A DNA stretch of 64,000 nucleotides from Drechmeria coniospora (Eukaryota > Ascomycota > Sordariomycetes > Hypocreales > Ophiocordycipitaceae). A program made the position numbers and the translations under genes. This document shows, piece by piece, positions 22,589 to 32,146 of this stretch. Below the pieces are notes generated by a model, which searched no databases, had not been told where the DNA came from, and saw only the letters and a list, made by a program, of their open reading frames with translations. The stretch lies in NCBI RefSeq assembly GCF_001625195.1, contig NC_054391.1, positions 7,389,157 through 7,453,156 of the forward strand, in the 5' to 3' direction. Every line of letters begins with the position of its first letter. The first letter of the stretch is position 1.

Positions 22589-24040
22589 TCAATGAGAACC
22601 GTTCTGGCCCGAATCGGGCTGCTTCATCGTCGCCGGACACTCGTCGCCTGGTATCGGCGGCTCATCTTTCACCGCATGGTCATCGTCTGGCATTACCTCC
22701 CCTTCGCTGACAACAGGGAAAGGCGTCAGGACATGGCTCAAATCCCCCCACCATGACTCTCCAAACTGTCGGTACCAGGCCACAGTCGTCCGTAGCCCAT
22801 CCCAGAGGTCTGTCTTCTGTTTCCAGCCCAGCCCCCGCAGCTTGGATCCGTCAACAGCGTATCGGCGATCGTTGTACGGCCTGTCATCCGTGTACTTGAT
22901 CCACTTGCGAGAACGCTCAGGATTGTCGGTCTCGATGCCCATTGCATCAAGGATCATGTGACTGAGGTCAAGGTTGGAAACCTCGTCGGAAGATCCAACG
23001 TTATAAATGCTTCCAATGTGGCCCTTGTGTAAGATGGTGTCGAAGGCATCAGCAGCGTCACCTGCGTAGAGATAACGTCGAGTGGGACTGCCATTGCCGT
23101 GTATCACCATCGGTCGACCCCGTTCGAGAAGACAGGCGAACTTGGGTATTATTTCTGCATCATTAGTACACCGCTCCGCTCCCGCAGTCGACGGGCGTGG
23201 TGGGGACTACTCACTTTCAGGATACTGATGAGGTCCATAGACATTGTTGCTCCTCACGATGATGGTTGGAAGCTTGAAGCTCTTCTGATACGACTGGACC
23301 AGCATTTCGGCAGCGGCCTTGCTCGCGGCGTAGGGGTTGGTCGGCGCGAGGATGCTGGATTCTAGAACCTCATCGTCACCCTCCTTGATCTCTCCGTACA
23401 CCTCGTCGGTCGAAACGTGAACGAAACGCTTGATGCATGCCCTCTTGGCACTTTCGAGGAGAACGTGGGTACCGTATACATTGGCATGGGTGAAGCTGTA
23501 CGAATTTCCAAAACTTAAATCGACATGCGATTGCGCCGCAAAATGCAGCACGGTGTCGATCGCGTGCTCCTCCATACAGCCGAGGACCTGGGATGGGTTG
23601 GTGAGGTCGCCTTGGTAAAATCTGAAATTAGACTTGCCATCGAGGACCCGGCAGTTGTTCAATGAAGAGCAATAATCCAGCTTGTCAAAGGACACGATGT
23701 TGTACGCCCCGGGATACGTAAGGGTGAGGTGGCGGACAACCCACGATGCGCTGAGATTGTTGAGCTTGGTCAGTATGCTTGTCCAGCGTGACGCCCGCAG
23801 TAACGGCGAGGACGACTTGCATAAATCCTGCCCCACCGGTGACCATGATGTTCTTTATATCCGGCCGTGGTTCGAACCGAGTCGATCCCTTGAGAACGGG
23901 GGCTCGCTTCCAGACATCCGGGTCCGGCAGGCAATGGCCATGCCCGTTGACTGCGCCTGCGGTTGTGATCAGCTCAGTCTACCTAGAATGAGATGGCCGC
24001 GTAATACAGCGCAGAGTCCGTCATGCTCACCGCTGACCAT
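22589..24040 (-). CDS. NDP-glucose 4,6-dehydratase (RmlB-like SDR)
   Basis: Reconstructed exons: 24040-24031, 23956-23821, 23750-23215, 23154-22589 (415 aa). It should convert an NDP-glucose to the NDP-4-keto-6-deoxy sugar with bound NAD+. In fungi this is probably UDP-glucose, the first step to UDP-rhamnose (inference from related fungal enzymes). Seen: NIMVTGGAGFIA (Rossmann Gly motif, 43-50), the catalytic STDEVYG with Thr163-Asp164-Glu165 typical of 4,6-dehydratases, the NPYAASK Tyr189/Lys193 pair, RSNNVYGPHQYPEKIIPKF rebuilt across intron 3, and RRYLYAGDAADA. The tail beyond residue 370 is acidic and non-conserved. The 10-nt first exon is the weakest part of the model; a start nearer MVTGG is possible. 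Intron 2 has a GC donor. The companion reductase is not in this window. Confidence 0.87.
23751..23820 (-). other. Probable GC-AG intron 2 of the dehydratase gene
   Basis: On the minus strand the exon ends GGATTTAT, the intron starts GCAAGT and ends TCTCAG, 70 nt. GCAAGT is the standard GC-type donor. Splicing rebuilds GGAGFIASWVVRHL in frame. The alternative GT three bases further on breaks the frame. Confidence 0.8.
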
Positions 24041-24839
24041 GGTTGACAATCGTCGAACGCCTTATTCAAGAGTATATAAGCCTGACAAGTTCTGTCTATG
24101 AGGTTCACATTCCTGCCGTTTCTCACAGTTGAATTGAAGAGGCGGCAGTTTACCAGGGGCCTGTACAACTCCTGCTTGATCCCGGGTCTGGCTAGGCGGC
24201 TTTTATTGAGCTATTCATTGATCCAACAGTGAATTCATGAGAATTTTGAGCAGCATGCGCCAGTGCACTGCGCTTGTCGATGCTTGCAGATCAACGTTTG
24301 ACTTGTTGATTTGTGCCGATTTTAAGTTCCAAGTTGCTTATCACATCAACAGTGCGAGCCGATATCGGTTCGCACGCCACTCAAGTATCTTTTCTATGTG
24401 CAAGTCATATGCCGGTACAAATGAAATGTACAGTGTAACTTCATATGCGTACTGTATTCGTTTGAAACACCGGACGCAATGGACCATCTACTGTCGGTTT
24501 GATATACTTTTACTCATTCGTACTCCGCACTTCTGGATACTTGGAAACAGTGTATAGATAGGTATCTGGAGTATCTGGATAATCTTTTTTTTACGGAATC
24601 ACTTTCATATGATTTATCTGCTTTGCATTCGTCCTATTCAAGTCACCCTATCTGACCAGTGTTCACGATGCGAAGGTTATGAGGTTGAAATGCAAGGATT
24701 AGTGGAAACGCTGAAAGCCAGGACAGCAATAAATCTTCGTCGCTGGATCAAAGGTTAATCAATCAATTAAATTGTCAAACGCTTGTACCCAGACAGCCGT
24801 CTCCAGCTCGTCATGTTCATCATTTCTGCCATCGGTGGA
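24041..24839. other. Intergenic between dehydratase start and RPF1 end
   Basis: About 800 bases, AT-richer than its surroundings, holding the dehydratase promoter and the RPF1 3' flank. No gene seen. Confidence 0.5.
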
Positions 24840-26078
24840 TTATAGATTGAACCGTTTGCGGTCCTTTTCCATCTTCGCCTTCCATTGCCATTGCGTCGCG
24901 TCTTCGCCTTCACTTCCGGCTCTCCCTATACCTTTATCGACTCTTCTCAGCTTCAGGGTGAAGCGTGGGCCAAGCTCCTGCAAGCCAACTCGGAGATCCT
25001 CAACGCCCTTGAGCTCTTTTCCCTCCGCATCGACGATGCTCTTCTCCGTCACGCGCTTTTCTCGAAAAACGTACCGATGGCGTCGCAAAAAAATCCAGTC
25101 GCGCTGGCAATGCATCGTCACCACCTGACGACCCTGAAACTCCGGTTGGGGGGGGTAGAGTGCTTGGAACAGCTTGGCCGTAAGCAGACCGAGCGGCGTC
25201 TTGAAATTGTTGAGAAGCAATTCGGGGTAGTGGTTGGTCGGGTTTCCGTGACCGGGAAGCTTCCTCGGCTCGATCCAGCTCGAGATGCTGAAGTGGAACG
25301 TCGGACCTGACGGAAGGTGGACGATGGACATTCCGGTTGGCTTCTTCAGGTCCTCCTTGACGAGGATGACAGCCGTGAACTCTCGATTGGTAGCAAACTT
25401 GCAAATCTCCCGTAGTGAGTATTTGTATGCAAAGCGATGGCCTGATCGCCGTATGTACGTGCTGTTGGGGAACAGGGTCGAGATGAGCTGCGCCTCGTCG
25501 TGAATGCTCGAGTTGAGCGAGGTCGTGACGAGAACTTTCGGGTTTGGCTGAGGAATATCGGAGAAGAGGGTGGGAAACTTGAGGGCTAGAGAGGATGGCG
25601 TCAGGTCGAGATTGGTGCTTGTCGTCGACGGAGCCACGCTTTCTCGTCGAGAGCGCTTCTCCATCCGCTTGGCGAGGGCTGCCTGTCGCCTCTCGTCATC
25701 CTCTTCATTGTCGGATTCCAGCATGCTGTCATTGTCCTCATCATCTTCGGCATCCTCCATTTCCGCGTTGAGAGAGGCCTGCTCTTCGGCCTCAGCCTCC
25801 TCTATTCGCTTTCTTCTCAGCTTCTCCAGATCCACCACGGCACCAAGGCTGTCATCGTCACCATCATCCCACACCCGCTTCTGGTCAATCGTGAGAGTCT
25901 TGTTCTTGGCCAATCGATTCGCCTTCAGCAAAGGGTCCTGGTCTTCTGCCTTTTTGCGCCGGAAACGCTCTTCTCGTCGCTCCTTGCCGCTGGCTCTTTT
26001 ATGCTGAACAAACAACTCCTGGCGCTTCAACTTGTTGGCGGCCTTAAGCGCCTTGACAGGCGGCTTTGTGAAACCCAT
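24840..26078 (-). CDS. RPF1: Ribosome production factor 1 (Brix domain)
   Basis: Single-exon gene of 412 aa with a clear ATG at 26078. RPF1 is a nucleolar 60S assembly factor, needed for ITS2 processing and maturation of the 25S/5.8S region. Seen: a basic N-terminus (MGFTKPPVKALKAANKLKRQ), an acidic Glu/Asp-rich middle (about 100-140), then the Brix domain from about 180: KVLVTTSLNSS, SGHRFAYKYSLREICKFA, GPTFHFSISSW, NFKTPLGL and the C-terminal QRDWIFLRRHRYVF, GPRFTLKLRRVDKG. The length suits fungal RPF1 (about 300 in yeast, with a longer acidic linker here). It is divergent from NOC3 across a shared 373-base promoter, which fits joint expression with other ribosome-biogenesis genes. Confidence 0.95.
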   Translation of the reverse strand: MGFTKPPVKALKAANKLKRQELFVQHKRASGKERREERFRRKKAEDQDPLLKANRLAKNKTLTIDQKRVWDDGDDDSLGAVVDLEKLRRKRIEEAEAEEQASLNAEMEDAEDDEDNDSMLESDNEEDDERRQAALAKRMEKRSRRESVAPSTTSTNLDLTPSSLALKFPTLFSDIPQPNPKVLVTTSLNSSIHDEAQLISTLFPNSTYIRRSGHRFAYKYSLREICKFATNREFTAVILVKEDLKKPTGMSIVHLPSGPTFHFSISSWIEPRKLPGHGNPTNHYPELLLNNFKTPLGLLTAKLFQALYPPQPEFQGRQVVTMHCQRDWIFLRRHRYVFREKRVTEKSIVDAEGKELKGVEDLRVGLQELGPRFTLKLRRVDKGIGRAGSEGEDATQWQWKAKMEKDRKRFNL

Positions 26079-26451
26079 GCTAACGTAGGGATCACTTCGT
26101 CAGTGGCAGCTGACTATCCGCCCCGGTACCGGTACAATTTTGGCTGCCAGAGCAGAAATGAACAAGCCGAAATAACTGAGGCTTATAAATTGAACACTGC
26201 AAGGTTGGTTGGAAAGAAGATAATATTTGGCAAACTGGCCAAGGTCTGGAAAAGTAAAGCAACTAGCGTTGCGACAAGCGGCAGAAAATTCCAAAATTTT
26301 GGGCGGTGAGCCGTGATCGGCACTTTTGATTGGTAGCCAACTTCCATTTTCCACCCCGCGACCCGGCAAAGGAAACCTTTGAAGAGCTTTCCTTCAAACC
26401 AACTGGGACGAGTCGCGACAATTCCCAGTCCTCGCTGCAAGCTGGATTACC
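26079..26451. promoter_or_regulatory. Shared divergent promoter RPF1/NOC3
   Basis: The 373 bases between two opposite start codons. A 12-base perfect palindrome CCAAAATTTTGG lies at 26291-26302, and AGAAAATTCC precedes it. AAAATTTT is the core of the budding-yeast ribosomal RNA processing element, so this could be the common control site. That transfer to filamentous fungi is inference. Confidence 0.55.
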
Positions 26452-28464
26452 ATGACGACCACCGGTACGAAGAGGAGAAAGCTGGCGCACCATTCGTCCG
26501 ACGATGAGTCGCAGCCGACTTCGTCCGGCCGAAAGGCGCAGAAGGACTTTTTCAGGCACGCTTCCAATTGGAACCTCGAACAGGACTACGAAACCCGTGC
26601 CCGAAAGGGCAAGAAGCATGCGAAGGAGAGCAACAAACTCCCCCAGATAAAGACGTCGGATGGTCGGATAGAGGTTCTACAAGTGCCGCGAAACGAAGAC
26701 GACGCGGCGTCCATTGAGAGTGATGCGGACTGGCTCGAGGGTCGCGAAGAGGAGGAGATGGAGTCCGAAACGGATGAAATCGAAGCTGCCGAAGTAGTTC
26801 CCGCAATCCCAGAGCCCCAGCAGATTCTGGAGGCGCAGGAAGAGCTCGCAAAGCTGGCAATGGCCGTCAATGAAGATCCAGAGGCCAATGTTGCTTCTCT
26901 GAAAGCCATGGCAGAGTTTGGAAAGTCCAAGGTTGCCACCATCCGGATGCTGGCGCTCATGACGCAAATGACAGTCTACAAAGATATAATTCCAGGATAT
27001 CGGATACGGCCGCAGTCCGAGGAGCCCAAGAACGAAAAGATCTCCAAGGAAGTCCGTCAGCTGAGACAGTTTGAGCAGGCTCTGGTATCAGGCTATCGCG
27101 GCTACATCAAGGAGCTTGCCTTGTGCGCCAAGTCGGAGACGACACGGATGCGGAATGGGAAGAGCCTCTCCAACATCGCCGTCACTTGCGCCTGCGCTCT
27201 TATGACGTCGGTTCCGCACTTCAACTATCGTTCTGACCTCCTCAAAATCCTCGTCGGCAAGCTGAGCAGACGAAGGGTCGATGAGGATTCAGCCGAATGC
27301 CTGAAGGCACTGGAGACGCTCTTCTGCGACGATGAGGAAGGCAGGCCGACACTTGAGGCCGTCTCGCTATTGGCCAAGATGATGAGGGCCCGCGATTTCG
27401 AGGTGGACGAAAGCGTCGTGAACCTCTTTCTGCGCCTTCGCCTCCTGACCGAATTTGTAGGCAAGGCATCCCAAGACAGGGTCGAACGACCAAGCGAGAA
27501 CGCCCCTAAACCGCAGAAGAGAGAGTTCCGCAACAAGAGGGAGAGGAAAGCGATGAAGGCGCAAAAGGCGCTGGAGAAGGACATGGCCCAAGCCGACGCA
27601 CTTGTCAGCCACGAAGAACGCGATAGAATGCAATCCGACACTCTCAAACTTGTCTTTGCGACCTACTTTCGCATTCTGAAGCAACGCTCACCGCATCTCA
27701 TGGGTGCTGTTCTCGAGGGATTGGCTAAATATGCTCACCTTATCAACCAGGACTTCTTCGGTGATCTCCTGGAGGCTCTCAAGGACTTGATTCGCCATAG
27801 TGACGAAGACGCCGAAGCCGACCCGGCTGAGGCTGGAGAGGAAGAGGAGGACGAGGATGGCTTGCCTTCCCGAAACTTGACCCGCGAAGGACTCCTCTGC
27901 ACCGTCACAGCGTTTGCCCTCCTCGCTGGACAAGACGCCCACAACTCTCGAAACGAGCTCCATCTCGATCTATCCTACTTCACTACCCACCTCTTTAAAT
28001 CCATCCTCCTGCTCGCCACCGCTGCCGATCTTGAAAACACCACCCTCACTCCGTCCTCCTCCTCGTCCACGTCCAAGATCAATGTGCAGACCACCACCGT
28101 CCTTCTTCTCCGATCCCTTACCGGTGTCCTCCTACCCGCCTTCAACGCCCGCCAAGTCCCGCCTCTCCGCCTAGCTGCCTTTTGCAAGCAGCTCATGACC
28201 ACAACGCTGCATCTGCCCGAGAAGTCGGCCCAAGCCGTTCTCGTCCTGCTCGGAGACGTCGCTCACGCCCATGCTAAGAAGGTGAGCAGCCTGTGGCACA
28301 CAGAGGAGCGCAAGGGCGATGGCAATTTCAACCCCTTGAGCGATTCAGTTGAGGGAAGCAATCCGTTTGCATCTACTGTGTGGGAAGGAGAGTTACTGAG
28401 GAAACATTTCTCACCCAAGGTGAGGCAGGGCACCAGGATGCTGGAAAAGGACATGTCAGGCTAG
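26452..28464 (+). CDS. NOC3: Nucleolar complex protein 3
   Basis: Single-exon gene of 670 aa, close to yeast Noc3 (663 aa). Noc3 pairs with Noc2 to carry 60S precursors from nucleolus to nucleoplasm and has also been linked to replication licensing. Seen: a basic/acidic N-terminus (KRRKLAHHSSDDES, DWLEGREEEEMESETDE), the NOC3 block ATIRMLALMTQMTVYKDIIPGYRIR with YRGYIKEL, CALMTSVPHFNYRSDLL, a basic KPQKREFRNKRERKAMKAQK stretch, and the CBF/NOC region from LKLVFATYFRILKQ through HLMGAVLEGLAKYAHLINQDFFGDL. The end, NPFASTVWEGELLRKHFSPKVR, is the usual C-terminal motif. The gene is complete. It is head to head with RPF1. Confidence 0.95.
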   Translation: MTTTGTKRRKLAHHSSDDESQPTSSGRKAQKDFFRHASNWNLEQDYETRARKGKKHAKESNKLPQIKTSDGRIEVLQVPRNEDDAASIESDADWLEGREEEEMESETDEIEAAEVVPAIPEPQQILEAQEELAKLAMAVNEDPEANVASLKAMAEFGKSKVATIRMLALMTQMTVYKDIIPGYRIRPQSEEPKNEKISKEVRQLRQFEQALVSGYRGYIKELALCAKSETTRMRNGKSLSNIAVTCACALMTSVPHFNYRSDLLKILVGKLSRRRVDEDSAECLKALETLFCDDEEGRPTLEAVSLLAKMMRARDFEVDESVVNLFLRLRLLTEFVGKASQDRVERPSENAPKPQKREFRNKRERKAMKAQKALEKDMAQADALVSHEERDRMQSDTLKLVFATYFRILKQRSPHLMGAVLEGLAKYAHLINQDFFGDLLEALKDLIRHSDEDAEADPAEAGEEEEDEDGLPSRNLTREGLLCTVTAFALLAGQDAHNSRNELHLDLSYFTTHLFKSILLLATAADLENTTLTPSSSSSTSKINVQTTTVLLLRSLTGVLLPAFNARQVPPLRLAAFCKQLMTTTLHLPEKSAQAVLVLLGDVAHAHAKKVSSLWHTEERKGDGNFNPLSDSVEGSNPFASTVWEGELLRKHFSPKVRQGTRMLEKDMSG

Positions 28465-28842
28465 ATGCATACATTCACCGGCGGCTCAGTGAATATCAAC
28501 TGACGCATATCCAATATACAACGTTCTCTTTTTTTCTTCTTCTTTTGTTATTACCGAGGCCAACCTGCATATCCGAAGCTTGTCGCTTGGTTCAGAGATG
28601 CGTAAGCATTGTGCACATCGCGGCCAGCACCTCATCATAGACTCCAACTTGATCCACACTCAATAAATCTCTTTGAGGCCTACAAACTGGGCATCCTCTG
28701 ATCAAATAGCAGTACTTCCTCGCTTAATAGGATTTCGGAGGCCGATTTTGCGCCACGATTACAGTTCTAGTTCTCTCTGACTTAATCTCGAATTGTCCAT
28801 CCTCGGGTAGAAATCACCAGCCTTGTTTGTCGTCGAGGAGCC
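28465..28842. other. Intergenic between convergent genes
   Basis: About 380 bases of 3' flank shared by NOC3 and the next minus-strand gene, with a T-rich stretch near 28530. No gene seen. Confidence 0.5.
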
Positions 28843-30068
28843 CTAAGAGGCCCATATGGAACCCTTGAGCCCGACAGCGGGGGTCGATTCCTTCCGAGAC
28901 GGTCGCGATTGCAGAGTTGAAACTTCTTCGGTCGGATGAGTGTTGAATGTTGCAGCAGCTTCCGGCTGGAGATGTTGGTGTACGGAATGAACTGGAATCA
29001 CGATCGTGTAAGCCATCGGAAACACAATCCCAGTGCGTATGGGATTAAACGATGGTACAAAAATATCATCGTTCGCCATATCATGATGCTCGGCGGGAGA
29101 AGCGGGAGTAGAGCGAGAAGCAGTGGAAGAGGTAGCGCCAACGTCGACAAGGGCGACGGGTCCGATAGAATCGACAGGAGCCTCAGCGGTGGAACTGCGA
29201 CCACATCCATGAGGACAAAGGGTTAGGGCCTGTTGGTCGCTTTTCTGAGAAGTACCTGTCGCCAGCTTTTGGTCACAACTAATTCCAGCCATGTTTGGTG
29301 TGAAACTTGCAGCCTCTGGGCGGAGTTGGTTGTTTCTTTTATTGCCAGGGGGGTTATCCTCAGCGCTCTTTGGTATAGGAGCTAGAGATTCCGCATCATC
29401 TCCAACTGGCCCTTTTTCAAGACTCTCCTCCCGCTGGACCAAGGAAAAAAATGTATCAAGGAGGGTCCCCGCCTGGATGTCATGGGGTTTCGCCCCCTCG
29501 AAGGTGAAAGAGCTCATGAGATATTCTAGATTTGATTCACTGCCACTATCCGGGTTCTGCTGCGCACCATGGTCCAATTTTAGGGGGTTGGCAACAGAAA
29601 GCGGCACGGTTTCGACCATTGTGGATATTTCATGTGTAACTGCTCGCAGCATAGGAAGTTGTGATGTCTTCGTCACAGACCCAAGCATGGTTGGGCTTGA
29701 GCCTCTGCTCGTATTCTAGCTGTGGCGTCAACGCGAAGCAGAAAATCGAGTCCTGCATTTCCCAAGATAGAGTGCTTAGTTTCGACTGAACTTGTACTGC
29801 CGAACCTTCCCAAATTACGATAGCGCCTCTGGCTCGGCGGTGGCGGTCCGGCATGTAGCGAGAAGCAATCCGGGATTCGACCTCGAAACTTATTCGGTTT
29901 GGACGAATAAAAATCGCAATCATGGGAAACTCCTCCATATGACGTGTTTTTGGAGATTCCGCGCCCTTTCTTCGTCTTCTTGGCACTAGAACCGCCTGTC
30001 TTGAAGCTGCGGGCAAGCTCTAAAGCAGCTCGAAGCTTCTCCGGGTCATTGTATCCTGAGGTGCTCAT
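28843..30068 (-). CDS. Unresolved spliced (or broken) gene, function unknown
   Basis: Three overlapping minus-strand frames cover this span and no single frame explains it. Frame A (30068-29673) starts with a good ATG, MSTSGYNDPEKLRAALELAR, and has a basic KKTKKGRG patch. Frame B (about 30016-29630) contains EEFPMIAIFIRPNRISFEVE and AIVIWEGSAVQVQ and looks protein-like. Frame C (from about 29720 to 28843) holds a Ser/Thr/Pro-rich protein with NLEYLMSSFTFEGAKPHDIQ. Frame C opens right after a possible acceptor, CACAGCTAG, preceded by a GTTGAC branch-like site. A GTACAA in frame B could be its phase-0 donor. I could not find an intron joining A to B. It may be a multi-exon gene or a decaying one. 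I recognise no family. Confidence 0.4.
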
Positions 30069-31292
30069 GGTGTGGACAATACCTTTGGACTCTATGGATT
30101 TGGTCTAGTCGAATTGATTGTAGGGATTATTGCGACGACAAAGCACTGTGACGACTTTTTTTTTGGCAGCGGCTCTGTTCGTGCAATCAGCTGACACTAT
30201 CTGCTGAACAACTGAAGGTGGTGCGTGTGGCCAAAGAATCATGTATGAAACCTTCCAGGTATAGGTTCTAGAACGAATTTCCTTGCTTGTCTGAACAGTT
30301 CTCAACTTGAAGGCTTTCGCTTTGGTGGGCCGCTTGCGAGACTCGATATTTTCGAACTGAAGTGGTGTCTGATGCCTACTCGATCGAACAGGGCATCGGG
30401 CAATCAATCGAGCAAACGCAGAGCAGCAGGGATCCAAGGAAGGCCGGTTTGATCATTGGTGAGAGGAGAGATGAGAGGCAGTTTTAGTAGATATCTTGTC
30501 AAGCACGCTCAATGTAGGTCCCTGTGCTGTGAAAGGTGGCATCAGCTGCCTGCGAATGGCACTGGAATACTAGGGTGTGCTCATAAAAGGTAGGTGCGTA
30601 TTAGGTACCACTCTGAACGAGAAGCTCCAAGCAAGAGGTAGGGCAGCATGGGAAATCATAGTACCTGGTCGCAAATAGCAACTCGGTGACTGTAGTATGT
30701 ACATCCAGTACACCGTACTGAGTAGTATGTACCCAGCTACCGCGGCAACTACAACCTGCTACGAAGTAGCAATATCTATCTTAGTACTTACTCTTGGTTC
30801 CCGGTGAAGAGGCGAACACATCTGTAGGTAGTATCTGGTGGTAGTGTTTCATGAGTAGTATTTTATGGACAATGTGTGCCAAACTCCGAATGCTGGACAT
30901 CGATCGAGCCACCTCAGTGGCGAAATACGAACAGGAAACAAAGGTGCTGCAATTCTATGCGCATTTTAATAAGGTTTTAAGAGAAATTTGGAAGGTCGAC
31001 TTCGATCTCCAAGCGTTCTTCTCTCCGATGCCGACTCATGATGGAATGCCGACTCATGATGGGTTCTTTCAACTAGCAGGCTGGAGATGTGTATCATACC
31101 CGACACTCGAAACAAGCAGAGCACACATCCTCGCACTACCATAGCTCTTTGATTAGCTTGTTAGACGGTCATTTGGCGATGTTCGACAACTTTTTACGAT
31201 ATCGAACTACATGGAAGCTCTCTCCCTCGCATTCGTATCCATTGATCCAATTCCCCACACCAACGTCGACGCCGTGCAGTGTATTGAGCCAT
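30069..31292. other. Intergenic with weak ORF and short island
   Basis: Contains GTAC-rich sequence at about 30690-30800. A 97-codon ATG-initiated plus-strand frame at 30851-31144 encodes a tandemly duplicated pentapeptide PTHDG. It resembles nothing I know and is probably not a gene. The minus-strand frame at 30105-30437 lacks an ATG. Confidence 0.4.
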
Positions 31293-32146
31293 TCACGTCA
31301 CCTTGGCCCTCTTGGCTCCGACCGTGGTCTCCACCGATTTTATTTGCGTTGCTCGATATCTGGTGCCGTGGTCGTCTTGTTGCCATGATACGTCCACCGG
31401 CACCACTGACTTCTGGACAGCAGCCCACAAAGCCTGAGAGCCTGGGGCATCGCGCGCCACGGCGACGGACGATACTCGGGCAATTCCCAATGCCGAGCTC
31501 AGTCTATCCGAGCACGGCCTTGAAAAGCCAACCAGCCGAGTGCTTTCGCTGATTGGCATGTCTCGGGACGCAATATGGATCAACTTGGGGAAGTGACAGT
31601 TGAAGGCTGGCGATTGGTTTCCCCGTGCGACAAATACCATTGCATACGGCTCACGGTCCGAATTCCCTGAAACCGCCATGGATTCTTGGCCATGACGTGA
31701 TAGCTTTTCCAGCCGTTTAGATATTGAATTGAATCCGACGTCCACCTTAGCGCACAACTCTGGCATGGGCGGGACTGAACACTGGGCTGCGTCGTTGCTT
31801 TTGCCGCCTTGGGAACCCCTAGCCATCTTCGCAGCTCTTTTGCCCCTTGAAGGCCTTATATGAGCTCGTCGGTGTTGGCCTATTGGACTTAACAGACTGG
31901 ACAGGCCCGTGTCAGCATCTCGCTTGCCTGGAGCTCATGAAGAACGCCTAGCACGCGATGCTTACTCGCATAGTAGTTCTAAGATGACATCCTGATCATT
32001 TGAACTTATCTCCGGCCTTGGATCTATCAGTTATCTCTGTCTCGTGCAGGTTCAGGAAGGTGGTTCTACCATGAAACAGCCGAGAAGGGCGTGTCGAGAT
32101 GATGAACAAGCCTCTTTCGTCCGGCTAACTGGGATGGCTTCGACAT
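31293..32146 (-). CDS. POP3: RNase P/MRP subunit Pop3, three exons
   Basis: Reconstructed exons: 32146-32070, 32016-31966, 31896-31293, introns of 53 and 69 nt (GTAGAA...CCAAG and GTAAGC...GTCCAG), product 243 aa. Pop3 is a protein subunit of RNase P (tRNA 5' maturation) and RNase MRP (pre-rRNA cleavage). Seen: LDTPFSAVSWPEIS spanning intron 1, NDQDVILELLCDLLSPIGQH spanning intron 2, then RRAHIRPSRGKRAAK, VPPMPELCAKVDVGFNSI, MVFVARGNQSPAFNCHFPKL, TRLVGFSRPCSDRLSSALGI and the tail IKSVETTVGAKRAKV. These blocks match fungal Pop3 along the whole length. The ATG at 32146 gives MSKPSQLAGRKRLVHH. The two 5' exons are too short to show as open frames, so a simple ORF call would truncate the protein by about 66 residues. 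Confidence 0.88.

Noticed and set aside
23867..23876. GGTTCGAACC, resembling a tRNA B box
   Set aside because: It lies inside coding exon 2 of the dehydratase (FEPRP on the minus strand), and no A box or acceptor stem is found around it.
30851..31144. 97-codon plus-strand frame with a duplicated PTHDG segment
   Set aside because: It borders an AT-rich island, has no homologous look, and owes its main feature to a 15-base tandem duplication.
31907..31937. Alternative GC-AG intron in POP3
   Set aside because: It would be only about 31 nt. The longer GTAAGC...CAG intron restores the Pop3 sequence fully.
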